Assembly: GCA_963712905.1 (NCBI GenBank) | Contig: CAVQJU010000013.1 | Span: 62,001 to 126,000, forward strand | Length of the DNA: 64,000 nucleotides | Source of the DNA: CAVQJU01 sp963712905 | GTDB lineage: Bacteria > Acidobacteriota > Vicinamibacteria > Vicinamibacterales > CAVVIG01 | Direction of reading: 5' to 3' | In this document: positions 9,743-19,014 of the stretch, one piece after another | Layout: every line of letters begins with the position of its first letter | Position numbering within the stretch: the first letter of the stretch is position 1 | The notes under the pieces: generated by a model | Told to the model about the DNA's origin: nothing | The model's database searches: none | The model's input: the letters and a program-made list of their open reading frames with translations, nothing else | Position numbers and translations under genes: made by a program

Positions 9743-10765
9743 CTATGAGAACACCGCGGCGGTATCGGCCAGCCACGGCGTCGTCCGCATGACCTCGCGC
9801 CTGTTGGACGTCGACCGGGCCTCGTTGCTGGACGCGCCGTACTGCCTGGCGATACGTACCACGGTTTCGCCGCCGACGGCGGCCAGGAAGTCGCCCTCCG
9901 AGGCGCCCGCTTTGAGCGTCTTCATCACCGTTGAGACGACCGATTGGGCTCCGTTGTCCCCGAACTGGTTGGCGACGTCGAGCATGAAGGCCAGCGCGCG
10001 TTCGGACACGACGATGGGCATGGTCTGCCTGATCCGCTGGGCAGACGCATTAAAGGCCGCCAGCGCGTTGGCAATCTGCGCGCGTTGCAACACCGGGTCG
10101 CGGCCGGCTTCGAGGAACCGGCTGCGCCAGGGCTCGGCAATCAGGTCGTAGTTCTTGTCCTTCGTGACCCCGGTCATGCGGTCCACGCCGCCGTTGATGC
10201 CGCCGGTGTGGGTCAGGAGGCCCTCGGCCAGCAGCCGATCCCCGGCGCCGAAGATCCGGACGAACCTGTCGAGATCGGTCCGCTGAAACGCGACGAGCAG
10301 CTCGTGCAGCCGGCCGGGCCGCTGCGCCCACTGAATCAGGCCGAACGACAGGCCGGCCCGGTCCGTGTTCCAGTTGGCGGCCGCGAACCGGCCGCCACCC
10401 TCGAGCTGCATCGTCACCGTGGCGGGACGGAGGAGTCCGGTGGCCGAGATGTCGAGGGCGAAGGCCGCGTAGGCGCTCGACACGACGGGGGACCTGGCCG
10501 GCACCCTGGCCAGCGCCTGCAGCGTGCCGCGATCGATGCCGCCGGTCGCGGCCAGGCTCTGATCGGACTGAAAGGCCTGGAGCGCGGCGATGGTCTGCGG
10601 TCCGTAGATGCCGCAGTCGCGCGCCAGGATCGTCGGCATGCGGCTGAAACCGTGCCCGAGCAGCAGCGACTGCACCGCGGCGACGGCATCGCGATCCGTT
10701 GGCACGATGGAGGGAGCGTCGGCATCGGTCCACAAACGGTCGAGGGTTGCGATGCCGCAAGTCAT
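9743..10765 (-). CDS. Peptidoglycan-binding domain plus lysozyme-like domain protein
   Basis: A 340-residue protein. Residues 25-90 match a PG_binding_1 module (VQSLLLGHGF, GIYGPQTIAALQAFQSDQSL). Residues 105-330 look like a lysozyme or chitosanase-type helical domain, with a conserved LEGGGRFAAANWNTDRAGLS stretch holding a likely catalytic Glu and then FGLIQWAQRPG. No signal peptide is visible at the N-terminus (MTCGIATLDRL), so export would need another route. Its gene is first in a minus-strand run with DUF5995, cytochrome c and GMC oxidoreductase, and is divergent from the subtilase operon (183 bp between). Function as a cell-wall hydrolase is inferred from the domains. Confidence 0.6.
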   Translation of the reverse strand: MTCGIATLDRLWTDADAPSIVPTDRDAVAAVQSLLLGHGFSRMPTILARDCGIYGPQTIAALQAFQSDQSLAATGGIDRGTLQALARVPARSPVVSSAYAAFALDISATGLLRPATVTMQLEGGGRFAAANWNTDRAGLSFGLIQWAQRPGRLHELLVAFQRTDLDRFVRIFGAGDRLLAEGLLTHTGGINGGVDRMTGVTKDKNYDLIAEPWRSRFLEAGRDPVLQRAQIANALAAFNASAQRIRQTMPIVVSERALAFMLDVANQFGDNGAQSVVSTVMKTLKAGASEGDFLAAVGGETVVRIARQYGASSNEARSTSNRREVMRTTPWLADTAAVFS

Positions 10766-10948
10766 AAGAGAAGGCAGCTTAACCCACCGGCCGCTGCGCG
10801 CGATCGGTTTCGATCGATTCCTGTGAAAACAGAAGGCGTGAAGACCATATCATTGGGCCTTGTTTGAAGACGCGCACGATCGGCAGATCCCGGCTCAGCC
10901 GTTTCCAATGAGCCCGGCGCCTCGCGTCTGACGCGTTGATCAGAGGCC

Positions 10949-12532
10949 ATGCCTACCAAACGGAAAAAGACCGAGAAAGAACTGTTCACGCCCCAGGTGC
11001 TGGACAAGACCGTCATCGCGATCCCGCTGCTGGACATTCTCGACGAGGAAGAAGAGAAGAAGAAGAAAGGCGGGAAGCCCGAGCCGCAGCTGGTGATCAT
11101 CGACATCAACCTGGAGTATCGCGAGGGCCCGGAGGCCGCGCGCGAGCGCGTCAAGGCCGAAATCGCCCGCGCGATCAAGGAATACGGGTCGAAGTCTAAA
11201 AGAATCGACCAGGGCGTCAACGAGGCCAAGAGCGAACTGTCGGAACAGTATCTGTTCGCCCGCCTCGAGGTGCCGGTGATCCGCGGCCTGGTCCGGATCG
11301 ACAACGAAGAGCGCAAGGCTTCCGATGAGCCCGGCGCCCGGCTGCGCCAGCGTGCGATCTACCGGATCTGGCCGGATTTCCCGATTAACGCGCTGATCAA
11401 CCGCAGCCTGTCGACGGTCAAGGCCGATGCCGCGCGCACGTCGTTTTCCGCCAGCGGGCAGGACATTGTCTGGGCCGTGCTCGACTCGGGCATCGACGAG
11501 CACCACCCGCACTTTGCCGCGCACGACACGCTGAAAATGGACTCCGCGCTGTCGCATCGCGACTTCACCGTCGTCACGGGCACGGGCAACCCGTTAAAGG
11601 ACGAGTTCGGACACGGGACCCATGTGGCCGGCATCATCGCGGGCGAGATTCCGGCGGGACCGCACAATCACGTCCTGGCGCTCGCGCGCCACCGCGACGA
11701 GAAGGGCACGATCACATTCGATCAGCTCAAGCTCGACACCATTTCGGGGATGGCACCGAAGTGTAAGCTGCTCAGCCTCAAGGTGCTCGACGCGGAAGGA
11801 CAGGGCACGGCGAGCAACCTCATCGCCGCCATCGCGACGATTCAGAAGATGAACGGCTACGGGCGCCGGCTGCAGGTTCACGGCGTCAATATGAGCGTCG
11901 GCTACGACTTCGAGCCGGAGTGGTTCGCCTGCGGGCAGAGCCCGCTGTGCGTGGAGGTCAATCGCCTTGTGCGGAGCGGCGTCGTCGTGGTCGTGGCGGC
12001 CGGCAACACCGGGTACGGCTTCGCGCAGTCCGCGTTTCGCGGCACGATCGCCGCGGGCATGGGCCTGACGATCAACGATCCGGGCAACGCGGAGCTTGCC
12101 ATCACCGTCGGTGCGACGCACCGCGACTCGCCACACATCTACGGTGTGTCGTATTTCTCGTCAAAGGGCCCGACCGGCGACGGGCGGCTCAAGCCCGACG
12201 TCGTGGCGCCGGGCGAAAAGATCCTGTCGTGCGCGGCGGGGAAGATGAAGGCGACGGCCGTGTCGGAGGCGAGCGCGGGGCGGGTGGACAAGGCGGGCGC
12301 CGCGCTCTCGAAGTCCGAGAAGTGCTTGTACGTCGAGGACAGCGGCACGAGCATGGCCGCGCCTCACGTGTCGGGGATCGCGGCGGCGTTCCTGTCGATC
12401 CGCAAGGAATTCATCGGCCGGCCGGAGGACGTCAAGCAGATCATCCTGTCGAGCGCGACGGACCTGAAGCGCGATCGGTATTTTCAGGGCAGCGGCCTCG
12501 TCGACCTGATGCGCGCCATCCAGTCGGTGTAG
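10949..12532 (+). CDS. Cytoplasmic S8 subtilase with N-terminal extension
   Basis: A 527-residue serine protease. The catalytic triad is visible: Asp 179 in AVLDSGID, His 222 in GHGTHVAG and Ser 468 in SGTSMAAPH. A 150-residue N-terminal region precedes the protease, with a charged run (EEEEKKKK) near residue 30. There is no signal peptide or membrane segment, which is unusual for the family and points to action inside the cell. An insertion of about 35 residues (LSCAAGKMKATAVSEA onward) lies before the Ser. A paralogue with the same layout is at 23788-25661. It is followed by a serine hydrolase and a 1042-residue unknown protein in the same direction, which suggests a protease-activated module. 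That model is inference. Confidence 0.85.
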   Translation: MPTKRKKTEKELFTPQVLDKTVIAIPLLDILDEEEEKKKKGGKPEPQLVIIDINLEYREGPEAARERVKAEIARAIKEYGSKSKRIDQGVNEAKSELSEQYLFARLEVPVIRGLVRIDNEERKASDEPGARLRQRAIYRIWPDFPINALINRSLSTVKADAARTSFSASGQDIVWAVLDSGIDEHHPHFAAHDTLKMDSALSHRDFTVVTGTGNPLKDEFGHGTHVAGIIAGEIPAGPHNHVLALARHRDEKGTITFDQLKLDTISGMAPKCKLLSLKVLDAEGQGTASNLIAAIATIQKMNGYGRRLQVHGVNMSVGYDFEPEWFACGQSPLCVEVNRLVRSGVVVVVAAGNTGYGFAQSAFRGTIAAGMGLTINDPGNAELAITVGATHRDSPHIYGVSYFSSKGPTGDGRLKPDVVAPGEKILSCAAGKMKATAVSEASAGRVDKAGAALSKSEKCLYVEDSGTSMAAPHVSGIAAAFLSIRKEFIGRPEDVKQIILSSATDLKRDRYFQGSGLVDLMRAIQSV

Positions 12533-12539
12533 GCGAGAA

Positions 12540-12592
12540 GTAGTGCGGACCTTCAGGTCCGCCTTGGGAGCAGGCCTGAAGGCCTGCACTAC
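12540..12592. repeat. Head-to-head pair of REP-like hairpins
   Basis: Two members of the CTGAAAG-type family face each other. The first (12540-12562) is the inverted form with GTAG at its outer end and stem GCGGACC/GGTCCGC. The second (12570-12592) has stem GCAGGCC/GGCCTGC and ends in ACTAC. Seven bases separate them. They occupy most of the spacer between the subtilase and the hydrolase gene. Confidence 0.85.
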
Positions 12593-12611
12593 GACGGCAA
12601 ACGAGGGCCAG

Positions 12612-13925
12612 ATGAAGACCGTCAGCGGTTTTCCGTATTTCGAGGTGCAGTTCACCAAGGACGGCGACGTGGATGACGCCGCCGAGGTGTCCGCGCTGCG
12701 CGATTACCTGAAGAAGCCGAACGCCACCGACCTCATCGTCATCTCGCACGGGTGGAACAACGACATGAGCGACGCGCGCAAGCTGTACGCGCAGTTCCTG
12801 GCGTGCCTCAGGGACGTGCTCGACGGGAAAGCCATCGACGGGATGGCCGGGCGATACTTCGCGGTGATGGCGGTGCTGTGGCCGTCGATACGGTTCGCCG
12901 ACGAAGACCTGATCCCGAGCGGCGCCGCGGGAATCGGCTCGGTCGTGAGCGCCGACCTGGTGAAGAAGCAGCTCGACAGGCTCGAGAAGGCGATCGGAAC
13001 CGCAGGCAAGAGCAAGATCAAGAGCGCGCGGGCACTGGTGCCCTCCCTGGCCAACGACCCGAAGGCGCGCGAGAAGTTCGCGGATCTCGTGCGGTCCGCG
13101 CTTCCGAGCGGCGCCGGCGACGACGAAGACGGTTCGAAGGCGTTTTTCAAGAGGAAGGGCGGCGATCTCATGGATCGCCTGTCGAAGCCTGTCACGACAT
13201 CCGCGGCGAGGCCGTCGCGTGGCGGGGCGGCCTCGATCGGCAGCGCCCGGGGCGGGGCGGCCGGCATCGGCGACACGCTCAGCGGCGTGCTGGCGGGCGC
13301 GCGCAACCTGCTCAACTACTCGACGTACTACCTGATGAAGGAGCGCGCCGGCAAGGTCGGCCGCGGCGCTGTGAACGGCGTGCTGCGCGACTTGAAAAAA
13401 GTGCGTCCGGATCTGCGGCTGCACCTGGTCGGGCACAGCTTCGGCGGCCGGCTCGTGACGGCGGCCGCCGACGGACCGGCGGGCAAGCCCTCCGTGGCCA
13501 TCGCGACGCTGACGCTCCTGCAGGCGGCGTTTTCGCACAACGGCTTCGCGGTCAAGTTCGACGGCGCCAAAAACGGCGGTTTCCGCGCCGTCGTCAGCGC
13601 GCACAAGGTCAGCGGACCGATCGTCGTGACGTACAGCAGCCACGACAGGGCCGTCGGCGTGGCGTATCCGCTGGCGTCGCGCATCGCCGGACAGGACGCG
13701 TCCGCGCTCGGCGACGCCAACGATCGCTTCGGCGGCATGGGTACGAACGGCGCCCAGCACACGCCCGAAAGCGTGAACGGCACGATGAAGGCCGTCGGCG
13801 GGGCCTACACGTTCGAAAAAGGGAAGATCTACAACCTCGACGCGGACGCGGTTATCGCGGACCACTCGGACATCTGTCACGACGAAGTGGCGTTCGCGCT
13901 GGTCAAGGCCATCGCCGTTTCGTAG
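12612..13925 (+). CDS. Alpha/beta serine hydrolase (lipase/esterase-like)
   Basis: A 437-residue soluble protein. The nucleophile elbow is GHSFGG with Ser 276. An early strand VISHGWNNDM resembles the oxyanion-hole region (HGW) of lipase-like hydrolases. An Asp in YSSHDRAVG and a His in ADHSDICHDE are candidates for the rest of the triad. A low-complexity insert (SRGGAASIGSARGGAAGIG) sits near residues 200-220. There is no signal peptide. It lies between a cytoplasmic subtilase and a 1042-residue unknown protein; the gap to the latter is nine bases. Substrate is unknown. The context would fit a membrane-lipid-directed effector, but there is no direct evidence. Confidence 0.75.
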   Translation: MKTVSGFPYFEVQFTKDGDVDDAAEVSALRDYLKKPNATDLIVISHGWNNDMSDARKLYAQFLACLRDVLDGKAIDGMAGRYFAVMAVLWPSIRFADEDLIPSGAAGIGSVVSADLVKKQLDRLEKAIGTAGKSKIKSARALVPSLANDPKAREKFADLVRSALPSGAGDDEDGSKAFFKRKGGDLMDRLSKPVTTSAARPSRGGAASIGSARGGAAGIGDTLSGVLAGARNLLNYSTYYLMKERAGKVGRGAVNGVLRDLKKVRPDLRLHLVGHSFGGRLVTAAADGPAGKPSVAIATLTLLQAAFSHNGFAVKFDGAKNGGFRAVVSAHKVSGPIVVTYSSHDRAVGVAYPLASRIAGQDASALGDANDRFGGMGTNGAQHTPESVNGTMKAVGGAYTFEKGKIYNLDADAVIADHSDICHDEVAFALVKAIAVS

Positions 13926-13934
13926 CAGGGAAAC

Positions 13935-16900
13935 ATGCCGGCGTTCACCAGGGAGTTCCCGCTCGATCCCGAGATCCTCGGCCAGGGGAGCGCGGTGAAC
14001 CTTGCCGTCGACGCGCCGGGCAGCCCGGCGGCCGCGGCCGCGATTGCGGCCAACCGGCCGTTCCCCGACGGCCCGATTGCGCTCGGCCAGATCAGCGTCG
14101 GGGCGAGCACCGGATCAGGCCTCGTGTTCAAGTCCGGCGCGGCGACGGTCAGCTTCATGAGCTCCGCGGAGATTCAGGCCGGCATCGGCATCTTCGACTC
14201 GCCTGCCGACGCCGTGGCCAGCTTCGCGCTGCCGTCAGCGAAGAATCTCGATCTGGGCATCCGGCCGGCGGCCGGCAGCGGGCCGGCGCGATGGGCCGCC
14301 ATGCGCTGGGCGTATAGCGTCACCGGCAACGTCTCCGGCGCGTATCCGATCGGCCTGCTCGGCAGCGTGTCGGTCGGCGTGTCGGCGAGCCGCGCCGGTG
14401 TTTACGGCGTCGTTCACTGCTTCGACAGCGGAGCCGGCGCGCGGGACGTGCTTGCGGCGACGTCGAAGAGCTGGCGCCTGCCGAGGCAGGTGAATTTCGA
14501 CGGCGCCGACGTCAACATGGCGCCGAACACCTGGCTGATGGCCGAAGTGGACGGGTCCCTCGCGCTGACGGTCGGCGCGAGGCTTGGGTACGAGGTCAGC
14601 TTCAGCCGTGAGGCCTCGCTTGCCGGCCTGACGCGAGACCTGGGCGCGACCATCGACGCGAAGCTCAAGGCGACCTTCGGCGTCACGGCCAGCGGCAGCT
14701 ACCTGCTGATGATCGGGCGCGAGAGCGAGGCAAAGACGGTCAGGCTCCGGCTGCACAAGCACTCGAAGTCCGGCCTCGACTTCGCGCTCAATCTCGACGT
14801 CGGCCTGACAGGCGCGGTGCCGCTGCCCGACACGTTCGACGACTTCGTCGAGACCGTGTTCGGCGTCCACGGCCCGCAGGTCGTCCGGGATTTGCACGTC
14901 CTCGAGCAGTGGACGAACCCGAAGGCCGACCTCGGGGAGAACGTCGCGCGCCTGACGACGAAGACGGGACTCGATCTGCTGCGGCGGACCACGGGCCTCG
15001 ATCCGGAGGCGAAGTTCGACGAGGCGAAGGGCATCGTGCTCGGCGTGCTGAAGAAATGGGACGCGCTGCCGCCGGGCATTGCCGCGATGACGTGGCAGTT
15101 CCTGTCGAAGAGGACGCCCGCAGACGACGCCTTGAAGTTCAAGTCGTTTCTGGAAACGCTCGCCAGCGGCGATGCGGGCAAGAAGACACAGGCACTGTCG
15201 AATGCCCTGGGCCAGGTGCTCTCGGACAGGCCGGAGCTGAACTGGCTGCAGGCGATCGCCGACCGCGGGATCCTCGCGGTCGCGCAGGATCTCGATCGCG
15301 TCAGCGCGCTCGCAGGCGCCACACTGGCGGTGCTGAACGGCGACGTGCTCAAGCGCCTCCACGACTTCATCGGCGACAGCCTGGATCTCGGAACGATCCG
15401 CCAGGCCGCGCAGGACGCGGATTTCGGCGCCTTGAACGAGTGGTTGGTTGGACGGCTCGGCGACTTCGTCGACGAGAAGACCGCGGGCATCGAGCAGCTG
15501 AAGCAGGTTCAGAAAGCCGTCTTCGCCGTCGATCGCAAGGTGAAGAACGTCTACGAGACCGGCATCGAGGCGCTCAACAAGCGGTACGCCGCCGAGTTCG
15601 CGGCCACCTACCAGCGCACGACCACGGACACCGCCCTGCTCGACGTCACGTTCGACCTGTCGCGGCCGAAAAGCCTCGCGTTGTTCCGAAGTGTCGTGGA
15701 AGAAGGCGACCTGAGCACGCTGCTGGTCACCGAGATCGAAGGCGTCACGCTGAACAACGCCGCGCTCAGCCACGAGCTGGGCCGGACGACGCACGTCGAG
15801 TTGCGGCTGCCGTTCTGGAGCAAGGACGTCACGCACGTGACGCAGAGCATCGCCAGCCTCTCGGTGGAGGAGCACGCGGGCCGGGTGCTGGTGTACGAGT
15901 TCTCGGCGTCCGACAAGGTGACGACGTCCAACCGGGCGCGAAGCGAGCTCTCGGTGCTCGGCACGCTGCGCGCCGCTCCAGGCGGCGCTGCCCCGATTGC
16001 CGCAAGCGGAACGATCGCGTACGAAGCGCGCCAGGTCGCGAAGGGGATGCGCGCGCTCGATTTCGAGCGGCGGACCCGGCCGTTCCTCGAAACGTATCTG
16101 TCCGGGCTGTTCCCGGAAGGCGAGACGTCTCTCGAGGCCTTCTACGGCGAGGTCAGCCCCGGCGGTGCCGGCGGGGAAAACGCCCTGCGCGCCGTTCTCG
16201 GTGACGTCGCCCTGTCCATGCAGGTGACCTACCCCGCCGGCGTCCTTGCCAGCTGGCTGCTGCCGCGCGACGAAACGGCGGTTCGCGCCGATGGCATGAA
16301 GCTGTCCCGGTCCGTGCAGGTGAACCTGCGGCGGCTGATCGCGCGCACGCACTTCGAGAACATCGACAACCTCGAGTTCAACGAGAGCGTCGCCGCGCTG
16401 CTCGTGTGGACGTCCCTGCCCGTCTCGACCTCCATCGGGCGCAACCTCGACCCGGTGCGGTTCAACACCGACCGCGGTTTCTTCTGGGACTACGCGGATC
16501 GCGACATGCGCTTTGCGGTGGCGCGGGATCCCCACACAGGCACGGCACTCGGGGCCGCGCTGGCGGACGCGCATGCGCGGCTGCGCGCGGCCGGCAAGCC
16601 GAACGCCGATCTGTTCCGCCCGGCGCGCGCGGGCCAGTTCGTGCAGATGGCATTGGGCCAGATGGGCGACGAGTACCTGTTCAACCTGCTCAACGCCGAA
16701 TCGCGCATCGTGTCCGGCGCCACCGATGCGCTGCGGAAGATTGCGGCGGCGGTTGCCGCGGCGGCGACGGTGCCGACGACGGCCGTGAAAACGCTGTCGG
16801 AGTTCGCGGGCACCCTCGTGGACACGTTCAACGGGCGCCTGCAGTTCCTCTACACGCCTGAGGCCGTGCGTACCTTGGGCCCCACAATCCTCGCCGAGGC

Positions 16901-17063
16901 GTCGGCCGCCATCCACCCGTCGGCCGGCGCTGTCCGTCCCGGCGCGATGCTGAAGGTGTATGTGCTCGGGCAAGACCACGCGTTCGCGCTGAACGACTTC
17001 CTGAAGGGCGCGCTGCCACCGGCCACAGAGGTGGCGGCGGCGCAGACGCTCGTGAGCCTGTGA
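13935..17063 (+). CDS. 1042-residue protein of unknown family
   Basis: I do not recognise this protein. It has no signal peptide and no clear membrane helix. The first 300 residues are Gly/Ala/Ser-rich and look like beta structure (GLLGSVSVGVSASRAGVYGV). The middle (about 330-560) looks helical and charged (KKTQALSNALGQVLSD, IEQLKQVQKAVFAVDRK). The rest mixes strands with helices and ends in a helical Ala-rich part before LKVYVLGQDHAFALNDFL. No catalytic motif stands out. Its gene follows the hydrolase by nine bases, and its TGA overlaps the ATG of the cytochrome gene (ATGA type), so it is embedded in one transcript. It could be a structural or pore-type component or the target of the nearby subtilase; nothing in the sequence decides. 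Confidence 0.6.
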   Translation: MPAFTREFPLDPEILGQGSAVNLAVDAPGSPAAAAAIAANRPFPDGPIALGQISVGASTGSGLVFKSGAATVSFMSSAEIQAGIGIFDSPADAVASFALPSAKNLDLGIRPAAGSGPARWAAMRWAYSVTGNVSGAYPIGLLGSVSVGVSASRAGVYGVVHCFDSGAGARDVLAATSKSWRLPRQVNFDGADVNMAPNTWLMAEVDGSLALTVGARLGYEVSFSREASLAGLTRDLGATIDAKLKATFGVTASGSYLLMIGRESEAKTVRLRLHKHSKSGLDFALNLDVGLTGAVPLPDTFDDFVETVFGVHGPQVVRDLHVLEQWTNPKADLGENVARLTTKTGLDLLRRTTGLDPEAKFDEAKGIVLGVLKKWDALPPGIAAMTWQFLSKRTPADDALKFKSFLETLASGDAGKKTQALSNALGQVLSDRPELNWLQAIADRGILAVAQDLDRVSALAGATLAVLNGDVLKRLHDFIGDSLDLGTIRQAAQDADFGALNEWLVGRLGDFVDEKTAGIEQLKQVQKAVFAVDRKVKNVYETGIEALNKRYAAEFAATYQRTTTDTALLDVTFDLSRPKSLALFRSVVEEGDLSTLLVTEIEGVTLNNAALSHELGRTTHVELRLPFWSKDVTHVTQSIASLSVEEHAGRVLVYEFSASDKVTTSNRARSELSVLGTLRAAPGGAAPIAASGTIAYEARQVAKGMRALDFERRTRPFLETYLSGLFPEGETSLEAFYGEVSPGGAGGENALRAVLGDVALSMQVTYPAGVLASWLLPRDETAVRADGMKLSRSVQVNLRRLIARTHFENIDNLEFNESVAALLVWTSLPVSTSIGRNLDPVRFNTDRGFFWDYADRDMRFAVARDPHTGTALGAALADAHARLRAAGKPNADLFRPARAGQFVQMALGQMGDEYLFNLLNAESRIVSGATDALRKIAAAVAAAATVPTTAVKTLSEFAGTLVDTFNGRLQFLYTPEAVRTLGPTILAEASAAIHPSAGAVRPGAMLKVYVLGQDHAFALNDFLKGALPPATEVAAAQTLVSL

Positions 17064-18988
17064 TGCGCGCCCCATTCAGCGCCGGCGTTCTCGTTGCCGC
17101 GCTGGTGCTCCCTGTGCAGGCCGTTCAGGCTCCCCAGCCGCCCGCGGACTCGTACGAATACGACGGCCGCGCGTTGACGGCCGACCAGAAGATCGGTCGC
17201 GACACCTGGTACTTCTGGACGGCAGGCAACCAGAAGTTCTGGCGCAGGATGGCCGCCACGACGTCCGGCAACGTCGATCTGCTGACCTACGTGGACTCGC
17301 GGAACCACGCCGCCCGCTTCGAGCGACTCGGCGTGATCAACCATCCCGGGTGCCAGGCCGCACGCGAGCCCGATCGTTACGGGCTCTGGATGGACGATTG
17401 TTCCGCGGCGGAACCGGTGCCACAGATTCCTGGTATTCCCGTCGGCATCGTCGGCCTCAGACGGTTCGACAACCCGGCGTTCGATGCGGCCAAGTGGAGT
17501 CTGCAGGCGTACCTGGCAGACCGGACGATTGAGCCGCCGTATCTGGTCGGCATGTCGTGCGGGTTCTGCCACGTGGGGTTCAATCCGGTGAAGCCGCCCG
17601 CGGATCCCAACCGCGCGGCGTGGTCCAACCTGTCGCCGACGATCGGCAATCAGTATTTCGAGGAAGGCAAGCTGTTCAGCCTCAACATGACGCCATCGGA
17701 CTTCCGGTGGCACGTCGCGAACCAGCAGCCGCCCGGCACGTCCGACACGTCGCGCTTCGCCACGGACCACATCGACAACCCGAACGCGATCAACACGATC
17801 TTCAACCTGTCATTCCGTCCGGCGTTTCCGGAGCAGATGCGCGACGGCTCCACGCGCCAGGTGAACCACATCCTCAAGGACGGGGCGGACTCGGTCGGGA
17901 TCGCCGGCGCGTCGCTTCGCGTGTACGTCAACATCGGCATGTGCGGCGATTACTCGACGACGCTGCACGATCCGATCTACGGCGTGAAGCGAGCGCAGGA
18001 GCCGTTCGACATGGCCCGCGCGCGGACCGAATGCGAGGACTGGCGCAACACCGAGGCGCGGATGCCGGCCGCCGAGGCGTTTCTGAAGACGCTTTCGCCG
18101 CCGCGCCTGGCCGACGCACCGGGCGGCCAGACGTATCTGACCGCCAGCGACGACGAGGTGCTCAACCGCGGGAAGATGGCCTACGCCGACAAGTGCGCCG
18201 TCTGCCATTCGAGCAAGCAGCCGCCGGCGGGGATCGCGGGTACGGCCGACGCTGTCGCCTGGTATCGGCAGTCGGTGCTCGCACCCGACTTCCTGACGGG
18301 AAACTTTCTCTCGGACGACCAGCGCTACCCGGTCACCGTCATCGGGACCAACATTGCCCGCGCCATGGGCTCGAACGCCACGCGAGGGCACGTCTGGGAT
18401 CAGTTCTCGTCGGAGACCTACAAGAAGCTCCCGCCGGTCAAACTCATCAAGAACCTGTACAACCCGCGCGACCCGGCCCGGCCGATCACCTTCGACGCCC
18501 CTCCCGGCGGGCGGGGCTACTACCGGACGGCGTCCCTTACGGGCCTGTGGGCGACGGCGCCCTACCTGCACAACAACTCGGTAGGCGTGTTCATCAAGGA
18601 TCCGTCGGTGAGCGCGCGGCTGGCGGCGTTTACCGACGGGATGGAGAAGCTGCTCTGGCCCGAGAAGCGCCAGGGGGTGCGCTCCATCCCTGTAACGACA
18701 ACCGATAGCACCGTCACCATCAGTGGGACAACACGCGTCCTGCGGATCCCGATGGGCACGCCCATCGACATCGTCGCCCGCGTCGATCCGACCGAGCTCG
18801 CGCAGCTGGTCGGCCGGCTCCCGCTGGCCGATCTCGTCCTCAAGCTGACGCCGGACGACGTGATCGTGTCGAGGCTGCTGTCGCGCAACCTGGCGCCTGA
18901 TTTCGTCGAGGATCGGGGCCATACGTTCGGCGCCGAGCTGGGGGACGCCGACAAGCGGGCGCTGGTCGAGTTTCTGAAGACGTTCTAG
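17063..18988 (+). CDS. Large diheme c-type cytochrome
   Basis: A 641-residue exported protein with a signal peptide (about residues 1-22). The haem c motifs are CGFCH at 166-170 and CAVCH at 378-382. The stretch WATAPYLHNNSVG in the C-terminal part and the ending LVEFLKTF match the minus-strand cytochrome at 6507-8970, so the two are paralogues. The order of motifs is like diheme cytochrome c peroxidase/MauG relatives, but the length is about twice that of a classic peroxidase. Its start overlaps the stop of the 1042-residue gene by one base. An Old Yellow Enzyme gene follows 26 bp later. Probable role: periplasmic oxidase or electron acceptor; substrate unknown. Confidence 0.8.
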   Translation: MRAPFSAGVLVAALVLPVQAVQAPQPPADSYEYDGRALTADQKIGRDTWYFWTAGNQKFWRRMAATTSGNVDLLTYVDSRNHAARFERLGVINHPGCQAAREPDRYGLWMDDCSAAEPVPQIPGIPVGIVGLRRFDNPAFDAAKWSLQAYLADRTIEPPYLVGMSCGFCHVGFNPVKPPADPNRAAWSNLSPTIGNQYFEEGKLFSLNMTPSDFRWHVANQQPPGTSDTSRFATDHIDNPNAINTIFNLSFRPAFPEQMRDGSTRQVNHILKDGADSVGIAGASLRVYVNIGMCGDYSTTLHDPIYGVKRAQEPFDMARARTECEDWRNTEARMPAAEAFLKTLSPPRLADAPGGQTYLTASDDEVLNRGKMAYADKCAVCHSSKQPPAGIAGTADAVAWYRQSVLAPDFLTGNFLSDDQRYPVTVIGTNIARAMGSNATRGHVWDQFSSETYKKLPPVKLIKNLYNPRDPARPITFDAPPGGRGYYRTASLTGLWATAPYLHNNSVGVFIKDPSVSARLAAFTDGMEKLLWPEKRQGVRSIPVTTTDSTVTISGTTRVLRIPMGTPIDIVARVDPTELAQLVGRLPLADLVLKLTPDDVIVSRLLSRNLAPDFVEDRGHTFGAELGDADKRALVEFLKTF

Positions 18989-19014
18989 TCGCGGTCATTC
19001 AAGGGGAAGAACCT

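Noticed and set aside
10565..10580. CTGAAAGGCCTGG inside the lysozyme-like gene as a further REP-like copy
   Set aside because: The stem is not symmetric and there is no CTAC end, so it is likely a chance match within coding sequence.
14235..17075. A 946-residue open frame opposite the 1042-residue protein
   Set aside because: Its composition is Arg/His/Leu/Val-rich with no motif, as expected from the antisense of a GC-rich gene. The plus-strand gene has ribosome-binding distance, coupling and balanced composition.
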